Shown piece after piece: positions 27,970 to 35,844 of a DNA stretch of 64,000 nt (its first letter is position 1; every line of letters begins with the position of its first letter). The DNA comes from Thermococcus sp. M39 (GTDB taxonomy: Archaea > Methanobacteriota_B > Thermococci > Thermococcales > Thermococcaceae). The stretch lies in the NCBI RefSeq assembly GCF_012027325.1, contig NZ_SNUG01000001.1, positions 124,001 through 188,000 of the forward strand, given 5' to 3'. The notes beneath the pieces were generated by a model, which worked only from the letters and a program-made list of their open reading frames with translations, was not told where the DNA came from and did no database searches. Made by a program: the position numbers and the translations under genes.

Positions 27970-28056
27970 AGCTTTATCATAATAACTTCATGTGAAAATT
28001 TTCTCAATCGAAAGATTTTTCAGATGGAAGTTATTAACCTCGATGGGGTGAATAAA

Positions 28057-28791
28057 TTGAAATCAAAGGTTGCAGAGAGAGAATTTACGCTTCCTTGGGA
28101 TTTTCTTAAGGAGGTTTTGAAGAATTCGCAGATTGTTGTGAGATATTTCCCGTACTTTGACAACATAGAAGAGCGCAATGGAGAGCTCTATGTGAGGTTT
28201 AAAGTTCCAAAATTCCTCTTTAATTTTGGATTTGAGTTCAAGCTTGAGGCTGGATTTGAAGAGAATAAGTGCATTTACACATTTAAGGGTGATAAGGGAA
28301 TTCTAACGATTACGTTTGAGTGCTTGGACAACAAGCTTAGAGTTGAAGCGAGCTGGTCTGGATTTGGAGAATTCATGATGGGCAAAAATCTTGAGATATT
28401 TGCAAACGGCATAGCTGATTCTATCAAACGCTTTTGCCAAAGCCAGGCCGAAGTTTATGAAAAATGCGAGATATGCAAAGCTGGAGAAAAAATTACCGCT
28501 CACATCAAAGAGCTGACACCTTCAACTCTTCCTTCACTTTTAATGAGGCTTTGCCTTTCTAGTGGCAGTGCAGACATTGAAATCCGAGGAGAATCAGTGG
28601 ATAAAGAAGAGTCATTTAAGGCATATGTGAAAGATGGAAAGTTGACTCGCTTTGTATTTATCTCAAAAAGCAAAGTTATTGACTTTGAGATGAATGTTGA
28701 TTTGAAAGATCTTGAAAAAGAAAGAGATGTCTTCAGGGATGTTCCGATTTCTGGAGCGTTTAAAGTTACGGTCTCTCCTTTTAAATTCTAA
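28057..28791 (+). CDS. Unrecognised soluble protein, possible START/SRPBCC-like fold
   Basis: About 244 residues, with no signal peptide or membrane helix. I do not recognise a family with certainty. The N-terminal 150 residues have the feel of an SRPBCC/START-like domain: EFTLPWDFLKEVL, then alternating strands (LYVRFKVPKF, GFEFKLEAGF), and a long C-terminal helix (FANGIADSIKRFCQSQ). The rest is a second beta-rich segment with CEIC. I choose TTG 28057 because GGGGTGA lies five bases upstream; ATG 28024 would add 11 residues. The end overlaps the convergent MFS gene by 11 bases. Confidence 0.6.
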   Translation: MKSKVAEREFTLPWDFLKEVLKNSQIVVRYFPYFDNIEERNGELYVRFKVPKFLFNFGFEFKLEAGFEENKCIYTFKGDKGILTITFECLDNKLRVEASWSGFGEFMMGKNLEIFANGIADSIKRFCQSQAEVYEKCEICKAGEKITAHIKELTPSTLPSLLMRLCLSSGSADIEIRGESVDKEESFKAYVKDGKLTRFVFISKSKVIDFEMNVDLKDLEKERDVFRDVPISGAFKVTVSPFKF

Positions 28792-30031
28792 TTTTCTTGA
28801 GCGTGATTAGGCTAAGCACTGCAAAAACTCCAGCCGCTGTAAAGTTTATCAAAAATCCGCCGCTATATACTATGAATCCGCTGGCAAAGCTCCCTATTAT
28901 GTAGCCGATTGAGTTAACTAAATTAAAAGTTCCCATTGCGGCGCCTTTTTCCTTCTCACCAGCGAGCTTCCCAACTATGGACGTTGAGGAGATGCTGATA
29001 AAAGACCATGAGTAACCAGCTAGAAAATACGATAGGAAAGCAAACGGCAACAAATATGGGGTAAGTATACCAACAATTAAAGTTATTACTCCAAGAAGCC
29101 TCAGCGTTATTCCTTCTCTTAAGACCTTCGTGTTATCTCTGTTCTTAAGCATTAGTCCAACTCTTAGATACATGAACGCTGAAACCGCTGAATTTAAAAT
29201 TGCTGCTAAGTAGATAACTCTCCTCTCAAATCCGCTCTCCACTAAGAGGACAGGAAACTGTGAGAAGTACATGCCGGCTGAAATCCAGAACAAAAGAAGG
29301 GCTAGATAGAACTTCCCAAATCTTGGCTTTCGTATGTTGGTGTGGAGTATGAAAGTCGGAAGATAGCGGGTTTTTTCGACAACGTAGTTTCCAAAAACTT
29401 TGATGCTCTTCCTGTTAATATATATTGGGATTTCTCTCATGGTTTTGGCTCCCCATATGAGTGAGGGGACATTGAGGATAGCAAATAGAAGCAGGAGCTG
29501 TCTTATTGTGAGATACTGTGATAGAGCAAATCCTAGACCAAGTCCAAAAACCCATGCCCATCCGCTTATCTCGTTGAACTTTCCGATTCCATAGTCCCAG
29601 CTGTGCTTTCTAACGCTCCTAAGAACTAAGACTATTGGAACTGAAAGAGTTGATGCTAAGAAGAAGGAGTAAACGGCATTGAGCAGAATAAACTCCGTTG
29701 GGCTGTCTGTGAAAGAGAGGGCTGTTAGGAATATACTCACGCTGAGAAATCCGAGGAGTATGAAGACTTTTCTCCTTAACGTTTTATCGCTCAGCTTTCC
29801 CCAAAACAAGCTGCCGATCATTGAGGATAAGCTTGCGAGAGAGTTCATTATTCCAACCATCTGGGCATTTCCGCCAAGCTGGAGGAGGTAGAGGGGCATT
29901 AGGATTGAGCTTCCGCCAGTTGAGATTTTGAAGGGCACGAAGGAGTAAAACCACTTAGGAACCTTTGATATTCCATAATACCTATGAGAGACTTTCTTTG
30001 CATGCATTGTGGCGTTTATTCTTTGACTCAT
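28781..30031 (-). CDS. Major facilitator superfamily transporter
   Basis: A 416-residue protein with about 12 membrane helices in two halves. The loop after helix 2 reads GKLSDKTLRRKVFILLG, the MFS motif A. The central linker and second half (GKLAGEKEKGAAMGTFNLVN) are typical of drug or small-solute exporters of this superfamily. The substrate is unknown. The ATG at 30031 is preceded by AAGGTGAT; a longer form is possible but unlikely. A TATA-like CTTTATAAACC on the minus strand near 30066-30076 gives it its own promoter, separate from the small-protein genes upstream. Confidence 0.88.
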   Translation of the reverse strand: MSQRINATMHAKKVSHRYYGISKVPKWFYSFVPFKISTGGSSILMPLYLLQLGGNAQMVGIMNSLASLSSMIGSLFWGKLSDKTLRRKVFILLGFLSVSIFLTALSFTDSPTEFILLNAVYSFFLASTLSVPIVLVLRSVRKHSWDYGIGKFNEISGWAWVFGLGLGFALSQYLTIRQLLLLFAILNVPSLIWGAKTMREIPIYINRKSIKVFGNYVVEKTRYLPTFILHTNIRKPRFGKFYLALLLFWISAGMYFSQFPVLLVESGFERRVIYLAAILNSAVSAFMYLRVGLMLKNRDNTKVLREGITLRLLGVITLIVGILTPYLLPFAFLSYFLAGYSWSFISISSTSIVGKLAGEKEKGAAMGTFNLVNSIGYIIGSFASGFIVYSGGFLINFTAAGVFAVLSLITLKKIRI

Positions 30032-30192
30032 CCAAATCACCTTGAGGCTTGTGAGGAGCAAATTTGGGTTTATAAAGGTTTATGTTTTCATAAGAGATGT
30101 GATGAACAGTTATGTGCAGAAGATTGTTGCTAGAAAGAATTTCTCTGTGTCAATGGGACAAAAATAAAGCAAAAAGAATAGGTAAGCTTGGG

Positions 30193-30354
30193 CTAATACC
30201 ATCGGGTATACCAATATGCCCCTCTACCGTAAATCCATCCGGGCCTTTGCCAGGGTGGAAGATAACTAAAAGGCCCATTTCCTGGCCATGGTCCAGCCCA
30301 TCTACCCCTACCAGACCAACCTCTTCCTCTACCTCTTCCCCATCCTCTTGGCAT
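30193..30354 (-). CDS. 53-residue Gly/Arg/Trp-rich small protein (paralogue of the next gene)
   Basis: This short gene is easily missed. The start ATG has an excellent ribosome binding site (GGAGGTGACGCTC just before it). The product opens MPRGWGRGRGRG and contains the core PWPGNGPFSxLPPWxRPGW followed by GRGA, which is also present in the neighbouring small protein. It ends in aromatic residues. It has no cysteine and no membrane helix. Small Gly/Trp-rich proteins of the DUF5320 kind occur beside NifX/NifB-like genes in archaea; I regard this as a member or relative. Function is unknown. Confidence 0.75.
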   Translation of the reverse strand: MPRGWGRGRGRGWSGRGRWAGPWPGNGPFSYLPPWQRPGWIYGRGAYWYTRWY

Positions 30355-30424
30355 GAGCGTCACCTCCATTTGCTTTTGACCAAACCAAATCTAACGCAAA
30401 AATAAAAATTTCAAAGGAAAAGGT

Positions 30425-30631
30425 TCACCAGTCCCACCAGTATGTCCACCTGGGGTAGTAGTATGGATAGTAATTCCTAAGCCATGCATAATATCCCCAT
30501 GGTCCTCCAAAGAGCCACCAGCACGCTCCCCTTCCAAAGAGCCATCCAGGTCTCAGCCATGGTGGAAGCCAACTGAATGGGCCGTTTCCAGGCCAAGGCT
30601 TCCACCAATACCAACCCCAACCCCACGGCAT
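30425..30631 (-). CDS. 68-residue Trp/Tyr/Pro-rich small protein beside NifX-like gene
   Basis: The start ATG at 30631 follows GGAGGTGGTG and overlaps the stop codon of the NifX-like gene (ATGA), so the two are translationally coupled. The product begins MPWGWGWYWWKPWPGNGP, shares the PGNGPFSxLPPWxRPGW core with the 53-residue neighbour, has one Cys (GRGACWW), and ends in a Tyr/Trp-rich tail. About a quarter of its residues are Trp. A longer in-frame start upstream is unlikely, because it would run into the NifX-like coding region without a ribosome site. Function unknown, probably tied to the NifX-like protein. Confidence 0.78.
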   Translation of the reverse strand: MPWGWGWYWWKPWPGNGPFSWLPPWLRPGWLFGRGACWWLFGGPWGYYAWLRNYYPYYYPRWTYWWDW

Positions 30632-31248
30632 CACCACCACCTCCAAGGAGCGTTCTTTGGGATGAAAAATGGGCAAGCGGGATCATCAGCGTGAACAGTT
30701 AGATTCCAAAATTCACACTTGCCATCCTTATAGTGGATGCAATCCTTGTGCCTTGGTGGCTCTGGTATCGGTGGTCTTGCTGGCATTGGGAATGGAGGAT
30801 AGTAAGCTTGTGGCTGAGGAGCGGGTGGGTAGTATGGTGGGACTTGAGATTGTTGAGTTAGATAGTATGCCTGTGGTGGAGCCTGGAAATGTTGTGGGTA
30901 TTCGGGTGATTGTGGAGCTTCGCCTTTGCTTATCTTTTCAACAGCTTCCTTTATCGGGGTTCCTGGTGGAAATGTGTAAACCTTAATTCCTGCAGCTTGT
31001 AGGGCAGCCATTGCGTTTGGGCCAAGTTGAGGAGCAATCACTGCATCAACGCCTTCATTTACGAGCATTTGCACAACCATTGGATCCGCTCCACTGGAGG
31101 CATTCATGGCTTCGTTTTGGATAGTTCTAACGTTTTTAATCTCTCCATTTTCTATATCGACGATTGTAAACACGGGTGCCCTTGCAAAGACTGTTGAGAT
31201 TGTGTCTTCTAACCCTCCACGGTTTGAACTTGGTATTGCGATTCTCAT
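30631..31248 (-). CDS. NifX/NafY-like metal-cofactor protein with Pro/Tyr-rich linker and Cys-rich tail
   Basis: Residues 1-105 form a dinitrogenase iron-molybdenum cofactor-binding (NifX/NifB C-terminal) domain: MRIAIPSSNRGGLEDTIS, APVFTIVDIENGEI, and GVDAVIAPQLGPNAM. A flexible linker rich in Pro, Tyr and Gln follows (about 110-165). The tail holds CIHYKDGKCEFW and DPACPFF, a likely metal site. The organism shows no nitrogenase here, so a role in Mo/W or Fe-S cofactor handling is an inference. GGGGTGAT precedes the ATG. It heads an operon with the two small Trp-rich proteins. Confidence 0.85.
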   Translation of the reverse strand: MRIAIPSSNRGGLEDTISTVFARAPVFTIVDIENGEIKNVRTIQNEAMNASSGADPMVVQMLVNEGVDAVIAPQLGPNAMAALQAAGIKVYTFPPGTPIKEAVEKISKGEAPQSPEYPQHFQAPPQAYYLTQQSQVPPYYPPAPQPQAYYPPFPMPARPPIPEPPRHKDCIHYKDGKCEFWNLTVHADDPACPFFIPKNAPWRWW

Positions 31249-31581
31249 GAGATCACCCCATTATGTGCATATGCAAAAAAAGCTTAAAAGGTTTATTGGA
31301 CAAATTTGAGTATAACCAAAGGTTAAAATTGAATAATGCAGTTTTAGCTACTGCAAATAGTCTTTAGAACATTTTTCTGGGCTGTTAATAAGGATTATAA
31401 CACCCACGATCACACAAGAGAAGCAGCAGAAGAGCTTGGCTTGAAGCCCGGAGATAAAGTTAAAGCTATAATAAAAGCTACAGAAGTTATAATTGAAAAA
31501 GAGTAGTGTTTCTGTTTTTCCTTTTTGCCTTGTTTTTGCAAATTAGCAGCCTCAAACGAAACCTAAAGCAAAAATAAAAAC
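31249..31581. other. Intergenic region with promoter of the NifX-like gene and a decayed reading frame
   Basis: Between the NifX-like gene and modD there is no intact gene. The left 60 bases hold the leader and promoter of the NifX-like gene, with the palindromic-looking ATGTGCATATGC. The middle holds a remnant of a Mop-type domain on the plus strand (listed separately). The right end (31507-31545) is T-rich and may end transcription. Confidence 0.6.
31357..31506 (+). pseudogene. Remnant of a Mop/TOBE molybdate-binding domain protein
   Basis: The plus strand reads, up to a TAG at 31504, a C-terminal stretch TREAAEELGLKPGDKV, then KAIIKATEVIIEKE. This is the typical second half of a Mop (TOBE) domain, which binds molybdate or tungstate. 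There is no start codon with a ribosome site, and stops interrupt the frame upstream of 31357. Only about 40 of the roughly 65 residues of a Mop unit remain. Its place next to modABCD suggests the remains of a molybdate regulator or storage protein. Confidence 0.6.
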
Positions 31582-32376
31582 TTAAATTTTCTTGATTTTT
31601 GTCGTCAGATCAAGAGGCCGGGCATAGTATGGAGCGCTCGTAACTATTATATCAGCAACTTTGGCATAATCTTCGATATTGCTCTCGTCTATGTTTCCCG
31701 CAACGGCTATTTCAAGCCTTGGATTCAAAGCTTTAAGCTTTGGAACGAGCTCTCCAAGTTCTTCAATCGTAAAGTGGTCTAAGAGCAAGATATCAGCAAT
31801 CTTTGCATATCTGTAAGCTTCTTCCCTGCTCCTTGGCTCAATCTCGATTTTCCTTAAAGATTTGATGTCTTTGAGCTCTCCAACAACGTTTAAGTGGTTT
31901 TGAGTTATCAAGATCGAATCGCTCAGCGAATTTCTGTGATAAAAGCCACCTCCAGCTTTTACAGCCTTCAGCTCGAAATATCTCATTCCTGGGTGAGTCT
32001 TCCTTGTTGTTGCAACTACAACGTTAGGATTGACTTTTCTTGCTATCTCAACCAGCTGCCTTGTTTTAGTTGCAATTGCACAGGTTAAAGAAAGGAATGT
32101 CTGAGAAATCCTCCAGAGCTTGAATAGCTCTTTAATATCGCCCTGAGCCTGGAAGATTACATCACCTGCGTTAAATTCTTCCCCGCTTCTGATATATTTA
32201 ATCACCTTTAATCTTCTCCTTTCATAGAATCCTGCCAAGTCTTCCGTGCAAGCTGCTATCCCTCTTTCTCTCGATATTATCTTTAATTCCCCTTCACCCT
32301 CGATTCTAAGCAGTTCTGTCGTCTCATCGAAATACGGACAGTCCTCAAAGAGATAAAGCTCAAAGAAATCCAGCAT
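31582..32376 (-). CDS. modD: ModD: quinolinate phosphoribosyltransferase-like protein of the molybdate operon
   Basis: A 264-residue protein of the NadC fold. Signature residues are TTRKTHPGMRYFELKAV and GGGFYHRNSLSDSILI (phosphoribosyl-binding), with barrel strands such as DILLLDHFTIEE. Placement as the last gene after modC marks it as ModD rather than biosynthetic NadC. The role of ModD is not established; it is linked to molybdenum use. ATG 32376 follows GGGGTGAG, which includes the modC stop. The two genes are thus coupled. Confidence 0.85.
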   Translation of the reverse strand: MLDFFELYLFEDCPYFDETTELLRIEGEGELKIISRERGIAACTEDLAGFYERRRLKVIKYIRSGEEFNAGDVIFQAQGDIKELFKLWRISQTFLSLTCAIATKTRQLVEIARKVNPNVVVATTRKTHPGMRYFELKAVKAGGGFYHRNSLSDSILITQNHLNVVGELKDIKSLRKIEIEPRSREEAYRYAKIADILLLDHFTIEELGELVPKLKALNPRLEIAVAGNIDESNIEDYAKVADIIVTSAPYYARPLDLTTKIKKI

Positions 32377-32381
32377 TTTTC

Positions 32382-33440
32382 TCACCCCACAATTCTAACG
32401 TTTGAAGCTTTAAAGATAACGTAGAACTCTTTTCCTTCCTCAATGCCGAGCAGATCGCAGGAGTTTGGTGTTATTACAGCTTTAAGCTCCACACCATCGA
32501 GCTTAATCCTCAGCCAGACTAAGTGTCCCTTCCTTGAAACCTCAGACACTTTACCAATGAAAACGTTCCTTGCCGAGCTTTCAATTGGCTCTTTCGCTAT
32601 TATGATGTTCTCCGGTCTGATTGACACCCTAACTTCCTCTCCAATCTCAGCTCTGTCTGTGCTGTAAATTCTCAGCCCATTAACGCTTAACACAGTTAAA
32701 TTACCCTCAGCTCCAACGACTCTGCACTTCAAAATGTTTGTTCCGACAAAATCAGCGACAAAGTCGCTTGAGGGTCTTGAAAATACTTCTTCCGGTTCTC
32801 CAATCTGCAGAACTTTGCCGTCTCTCATCACAACTACTTTCGTCGCTAAGCTGAAAATGTCATCAAAGTCATGAGTAACGTGTAGAACTGTTGTCTGGTA
32901 CTCTTGAATTGCCTTTTTAACAAGCCTTCTCAGCTTTTCCCTAGTCTTTACATCGAGAGCTGAAAAAGGCTCATCCATGAGGAGGAGCTTCGGCTTGACA
33001 ACTAAAGCCCTCGCTATTGCCGCTCTCTGCATCTCACCTCCACTAAGTGTTGTTGGCATCCTGTGGAGTAGATGGTCAATTTTCAAAACCTTCGCTATTC
33101 TTTCAACCTCTTCCTTGATTCTCTCTTCATCATTGATTTTCTTCCTCAAACCGTAAGCTATGTTGTCGTAAACAGTCATGTGTGGAAAGAGAACGTAGTC
33201 CTGATAAACCACGCTGACTCCACGCTTCTCTGGAGGTAGATGAGTTATGTCTCTCCCTTCCAGGATTATCTTTCCCCTTTCTGGCTTGTAGAATCCAGCT
33301 ATTGTTTCCAGCAATATTGATTTTCCACTTCCTGTAGGGCCAATTATCGTTACATATTCTCTCTTTTCGACTCCCAGAGAGACATCCACAAGCTTGAACT
33401 CACCTAAATCAATGCTCAAATCTCTGATTTCAAGAAACAT
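32382..33440 (-). CDS. modC: Molybdate/tungstate ABC transporter ATPase
   Basis: The 352-residue ATPase has Walker A GPTGSGKS, signature LSGGEMQR, Walker B LLLMDEPFSALD, and the switch His (HVTHDFDD). A C-terminal TOBE region (about 240-350) is usual for molybdate and tungstate ATPases and may sense the oxyanion. It powers uptake through the permease encoded upstream, which it overlaps by 11 bases. ATG 33440 follows GGGTGGTACAA. ModC and WtpC are hard to separate by sequence; the ModA-type binding protein favours Mod naming. Confidence 0.9.
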   Translation of the reverse strand: MFLEIRDLSIDLGEFKLVDVSLGVEKREYVTIIGPTGSGKSILLETIAGFYKPERGKIILEGRDITHLPPEKRGVSVVYQDYVLFPHMTVYDNIAYGLRKKINDEERIKEEVERIAKVLKIDHLLHRMPTTLSGGEMQRAAIARALVVKPKLLLMDEPFSALDVKTREKLRRLVKKAIQEYQTTVLHVTHDFDDIFSLATKVVVMRDGKVLQIGEPEEVFSRPSSDFVADFVGTNILKCRVVGAEGNLTVLSVNGLRIYSTDRAEIGEEVRVSIRPENIIIAKEPIESSARNVFIGKVSEVSRKGHLVWLRIKLDGVELKAVITPNSCDLLGIEEGKEFYVIFKASNVRIVG

Positions 33441-34218
33441 TTGTACCACCCTCTAGCTTTTCAAATGCAAGGATGGCCATGAAGGACACAACTATCAGAA
33501 CTATTCCACTCGTTATTGCCATCCCAATGTTGCCGTAGGATATGTTCAGGTAAAGCGTTACCGGCAGAATTTCTGTGTTCATGTAGCTTCCTCCAGCTAG
33601 GATAAGCACTGCCCCGAAGGCACCCATGCATCTTGCGAAGGTTATGATTGTTGAAGCGAACAGACCGTTCTTTGCCAGAGGAAGTGTGACGTTTTTGAAA
33701 GTTTCAAATTCCCCGTAGCCGAGGCTTCTCGAGACGAGCTCATACCTTATACTTATTGATTCAAAGGTTGAGTAGGAAATCCTTGTCGCATAAGGCAGAG
33801 CAGTGAAAATTTGAGCAACAACTATACCAAGTTTTGTGAAGACGATCTTTATTCCAAGGTCTTGGAGGGCTTCTCCAACTGGTGTCCTTCCGAAGAGGAG
33901 AAGCAATGCTAACCCCAAAACAAGCTCTGGAAAAGCCATTGGGAGGTCGAGGATTGATTTGACTATATTCTTCCCTGGGAAGGAAAATCTTGAAAGGGCA
34001 TAGCCGATTGGAATTGCTATCAACATAACAATCAACGTAGAAATTGAAGCTGTTATGAGGGATAGCTTGAGGGAGAAGAGCATTTCCTCTGATTTTAATG
34101 CTTCAGCAATATCTTTGGGGTTTGGAACAACAAAGAGCGACGCTATCGCCAAGAACAGAAAAAATGTGAACAAAAGGGAAACAAAAATGCAGAATCGCTT
34201 AAAGTTCAGCCCTTCCAT
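33430..34218 (-). CDS. modB: Molybdate/tungstate ABC transporter permease
   Basis: A 262-residue permease with about six membrane helices and the BPD-type cytoplasmic loop (YELVSRSLGYGEFETFKNVTLPLAK, split around the EAA Gly). It forms the channel for molybdate or tungstate with ModC. ATG 34218 lies within the 3' end of modA (13-base overlap); an upstream GTG at 34233 is possible. This tight packing shows a single transcription unit. Confidence 0.9.
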   Translation of the reverse strand: MEGLNFKRFCIFVSLLFTFFLFLAIASLFVVPNPKDIAEALKSEEMLFSLKLSLITASISTLIVMLIAIPIGYALSRFSFPGKNIVKSILDLPMAFPELVLGLALLLLFGRTPVGEALQDLGIKIVFTKLGIVVAQIFTALPYATRISYSTFESISIRYELVSRSLGYGEFETFKNVTLPLAKNGLFASTIITFARCMGAFGAVLILAGGSYMNTEILPVTLYLNISYGNIGMAITSGIVLIVVSFMAILAFEKLEGGTNVS

Positions 34219-35021
34219 GGCCTGAACCCCCACTTCTCCCAGATTTCGGTATGGTTAGCTATAAATTCGTTAAAGGCTTTAGCCACTTCTAAATGTCCAT
34301 CTTTCTCTGCACAGACGGTTACAGCCGTTGGAATTGTCTTTATGATATTCTGCTCCGGTGGAATTTGAATAACCTCAATCTTGCCCTTTGCTTGTGCCCA
34401 AGTTGTCATATCCTCCCAGATTATAGCGGCATCAGCCTGTCCAGTCGTGATGTATATCAACAACTGGTTTACAGTTGGCGTGAACGTTACGACATTCTTG
34501 CTCACGTTTTCCCAGAGGCCATTCTTTTCAAGCATTTTCTTTGCAACTTTTCCTATGGCACAGGCCTTTGGATCGCCTAGAACAACTCTAACACCGGGCT
34601 TTGCTAAGTCTTCAAGTGAATGAATGTTCTTTGGATTACCCTTTGGAACGGCTATTACTGGGATGTGCAAGGTGACATTCTTCACCGTGTCATTCAGAAC
34701 GTAGCCTTTATCCATGCCAACTTTGGTATAGTACCAGGCTCCAGGAATGAAGACATCACAGCCGCAGGTTGTCTGCAGAATGCCAAATATTTCGCTGCTT
34801 CCACCGTAGTGAACCTCAACCTTTGCACCTGTTTCATTCTCAAACATTCCTATGAGCTCGTTCATGGGCTTCATCAAGCCAGCTCCTGAACATACAACAA
34901 CTGTTTGCCCTTCGAACTCCTTTGTGCTTTTGTTAACTTGGGCTTTTTCGCCAATGCATCCGCTTGAAATTACACTAAAAATCAAAACACATAGCAAGAG
35001 CAGAGTTGGCGTCTTTTTCAT
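34206..35021 (-). CDS. modA: Molybdate/tungstate-binding lipoprotein (ModA-like)
   Basis: The 271-residue precursor has a lipoprotein signal (MKKTPTLLLLCVLIFSVISSGC, lipid-modified Cys in SSGC). The mature part is a periplasmic-binding protein of the ModA class: VVCSGAGLMKPMNELI, EVHYGGSSEI, and QADAAIIWEDM. It is shorter than typical WtpA proteins. Three unusual cysteines (VCSGAG, TTCGCDV) occur around the binding cleft. It delivers molybdate or tungstate to ModBC; tungstate is the likely physiological cargo because thermococcal oxidoreductases depend on it. Its upstream region is a near copy of that of the broken lipoprotein gene 1.5 kb away. Confidence 0.88.
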   Translation of the reverse strand: MKKTPTLLLLCVLIFSVISSGCIGEKAQVNKSTKEFEGQTVVVCSGAGLMKPMNELIGMFENETGAKVEVHYGGSSEIFGILQTTCGCDVFIPGAWYYTKVGMDKGYVLNDTVKNVTLHIPVIAVPKGNPKNIHSLEDLAKPGVRVVLGDPKACAIGKVAKKMLEKNGLWENVSKNVVTFTPTVNQLLIYITTGQADAAIIWEDMTTWAQAKGKIEVIQIPPEQNIIKTIPTAVTVCAEKDGHLEVAKAFNEFIANHTEIWEKWGFRPWKG

Positions 35022-35026
35022 GTTAT

Positions 35027-35102
35027 CACCGAAAAATGCACATATCTGAAAAATTTAAACATTTTGCGTAAACAAAAAAGTTAAAGTAAATAGAAACGCT
35101 TA
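35027..35102 (-). promoter_or_regulatory. modA upstream region, copy 1 of a duplicated 76-bp promoter
   Basis: About four fifths of these bases are identical to 36576-36651. Shared blocks include CACCGAAAAAT, AATTTAAACATTTTG and TAAATAGAA. On the minus strand the TATA-like TGTTTAAATTTTT lies about 30-40 bases before modA. The copy suggests that both lipoprotein genes answer to the same regulator. Confidence 0.65.
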
Positions 35103-35840
35103 ACTAACTGCTACCGTGTACTTTCTGCTTTCTTTTGAAAATCCTCTAAAGCAGCCTAACTTCAGCTTTTCTATTGCTTTCTCAATATCAACAACCTTCA
35201 TGGATGCAATATGGGTTATTCCCGTTCCTTTAAAGAACTCTGGCAAAGCCTGTCCAGTTGGCCCTGTAAGGAGAATAATTTTTGCATTCTTTGCTCTTTC
35301 AGCTATCATATCAACAGTTCCGTTTACTATACAAGTTGCACTTGCAATAACTGCATCCATCTCTGGCAGAAGCCAGTACTCTAAGGAATCGCTCAGTGTT
35401 TCTCTGTCCCACAGCTTCGGATTTCGCTCAAAGACATAGAGCTCAAAACCTCTCTCCCGCAGAGCCTTAACTATCGGCGGCATATTTCCAATAACTGCCA
35501 CCTTTTCAATATCATCAGGGAGGAGCTCTACTGCGTCGATCCACTCCGCATTACTTAGATCAATGTGATATTGAGAAACTGCATTTATTGCTGCTAAAGC
35601 TAGAGTTCTTTCGACAACGTTCAGACTGTCAGCCTTTTTTATGAACTCCTCAAGGCTAGGTTCTTCGATTGAGTTTTCGTATCTTTGGATTTCCTCAGGT
35701 AAAGTCATAGCAACTCCGAGGGCTTTGCCCTTTTCACCCTCGACGAGAACGTAAGTGTATGGCAGTCCAAATGAAAAATCGATGAGTTCCAAGCCTTTTG
35801 CAAGCTTCAGCGCTTCTTTTTTGAATTTCCTCAACAGCAT
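35100..35840 (-). CDS. DUF364 putative heavy-metal chelation protein
   Basis: A 246-residue protein. The N-terminal part (DUF4213-like) contains GKALGVAMTLPEE and ALAAINAVSQYH. The C-terminal DUF364 Rossmann-like domain has KVAVIGNMPPIVKAL, ELYVFERNP, ASATCIVNGTVD and LTGPTGQALPEFF. The family is proposed to bind heavy metals, and members often sit beside molybdate or metal transporters, as here. GGGTGATAAA precedes ATG 35840. The stop of the broken lipoprotein gene lies 4 bases upstream, so the two once formed an operon. Confidence 0.85.
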   Translation of the reverse strand: MLLRKFKKEALKLAKGLELIDFSFGLPYTYVLVEGEKGKALGVAMTLPEEIQRYENSIEEPSLEEFIKKADSLNVVERTLALAAINAVSQYHIDLSNAEWIDAVELLPDDIEKVAVIGNMPPIVKALRERGFELYVFERNPKLWDRETLSDSLEYWLLPEMDAVIASATCIVNGTVDMIAERAKNAKIILLTGPTGQALPEFFKGTGITHIASMKVVDIEKAIEKLKLGCFRGFSKESRKYTVAVS

Positions 35841-35844
35841 TTTA

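Noticed and set aside
30112-30405. 97-codon plus-strand frame rich in Ser and Pro
   Set aside because: It is the complement of the 53-residue Gly/Trp-rich gene, whose ribosome site and homologue support the minus strand.
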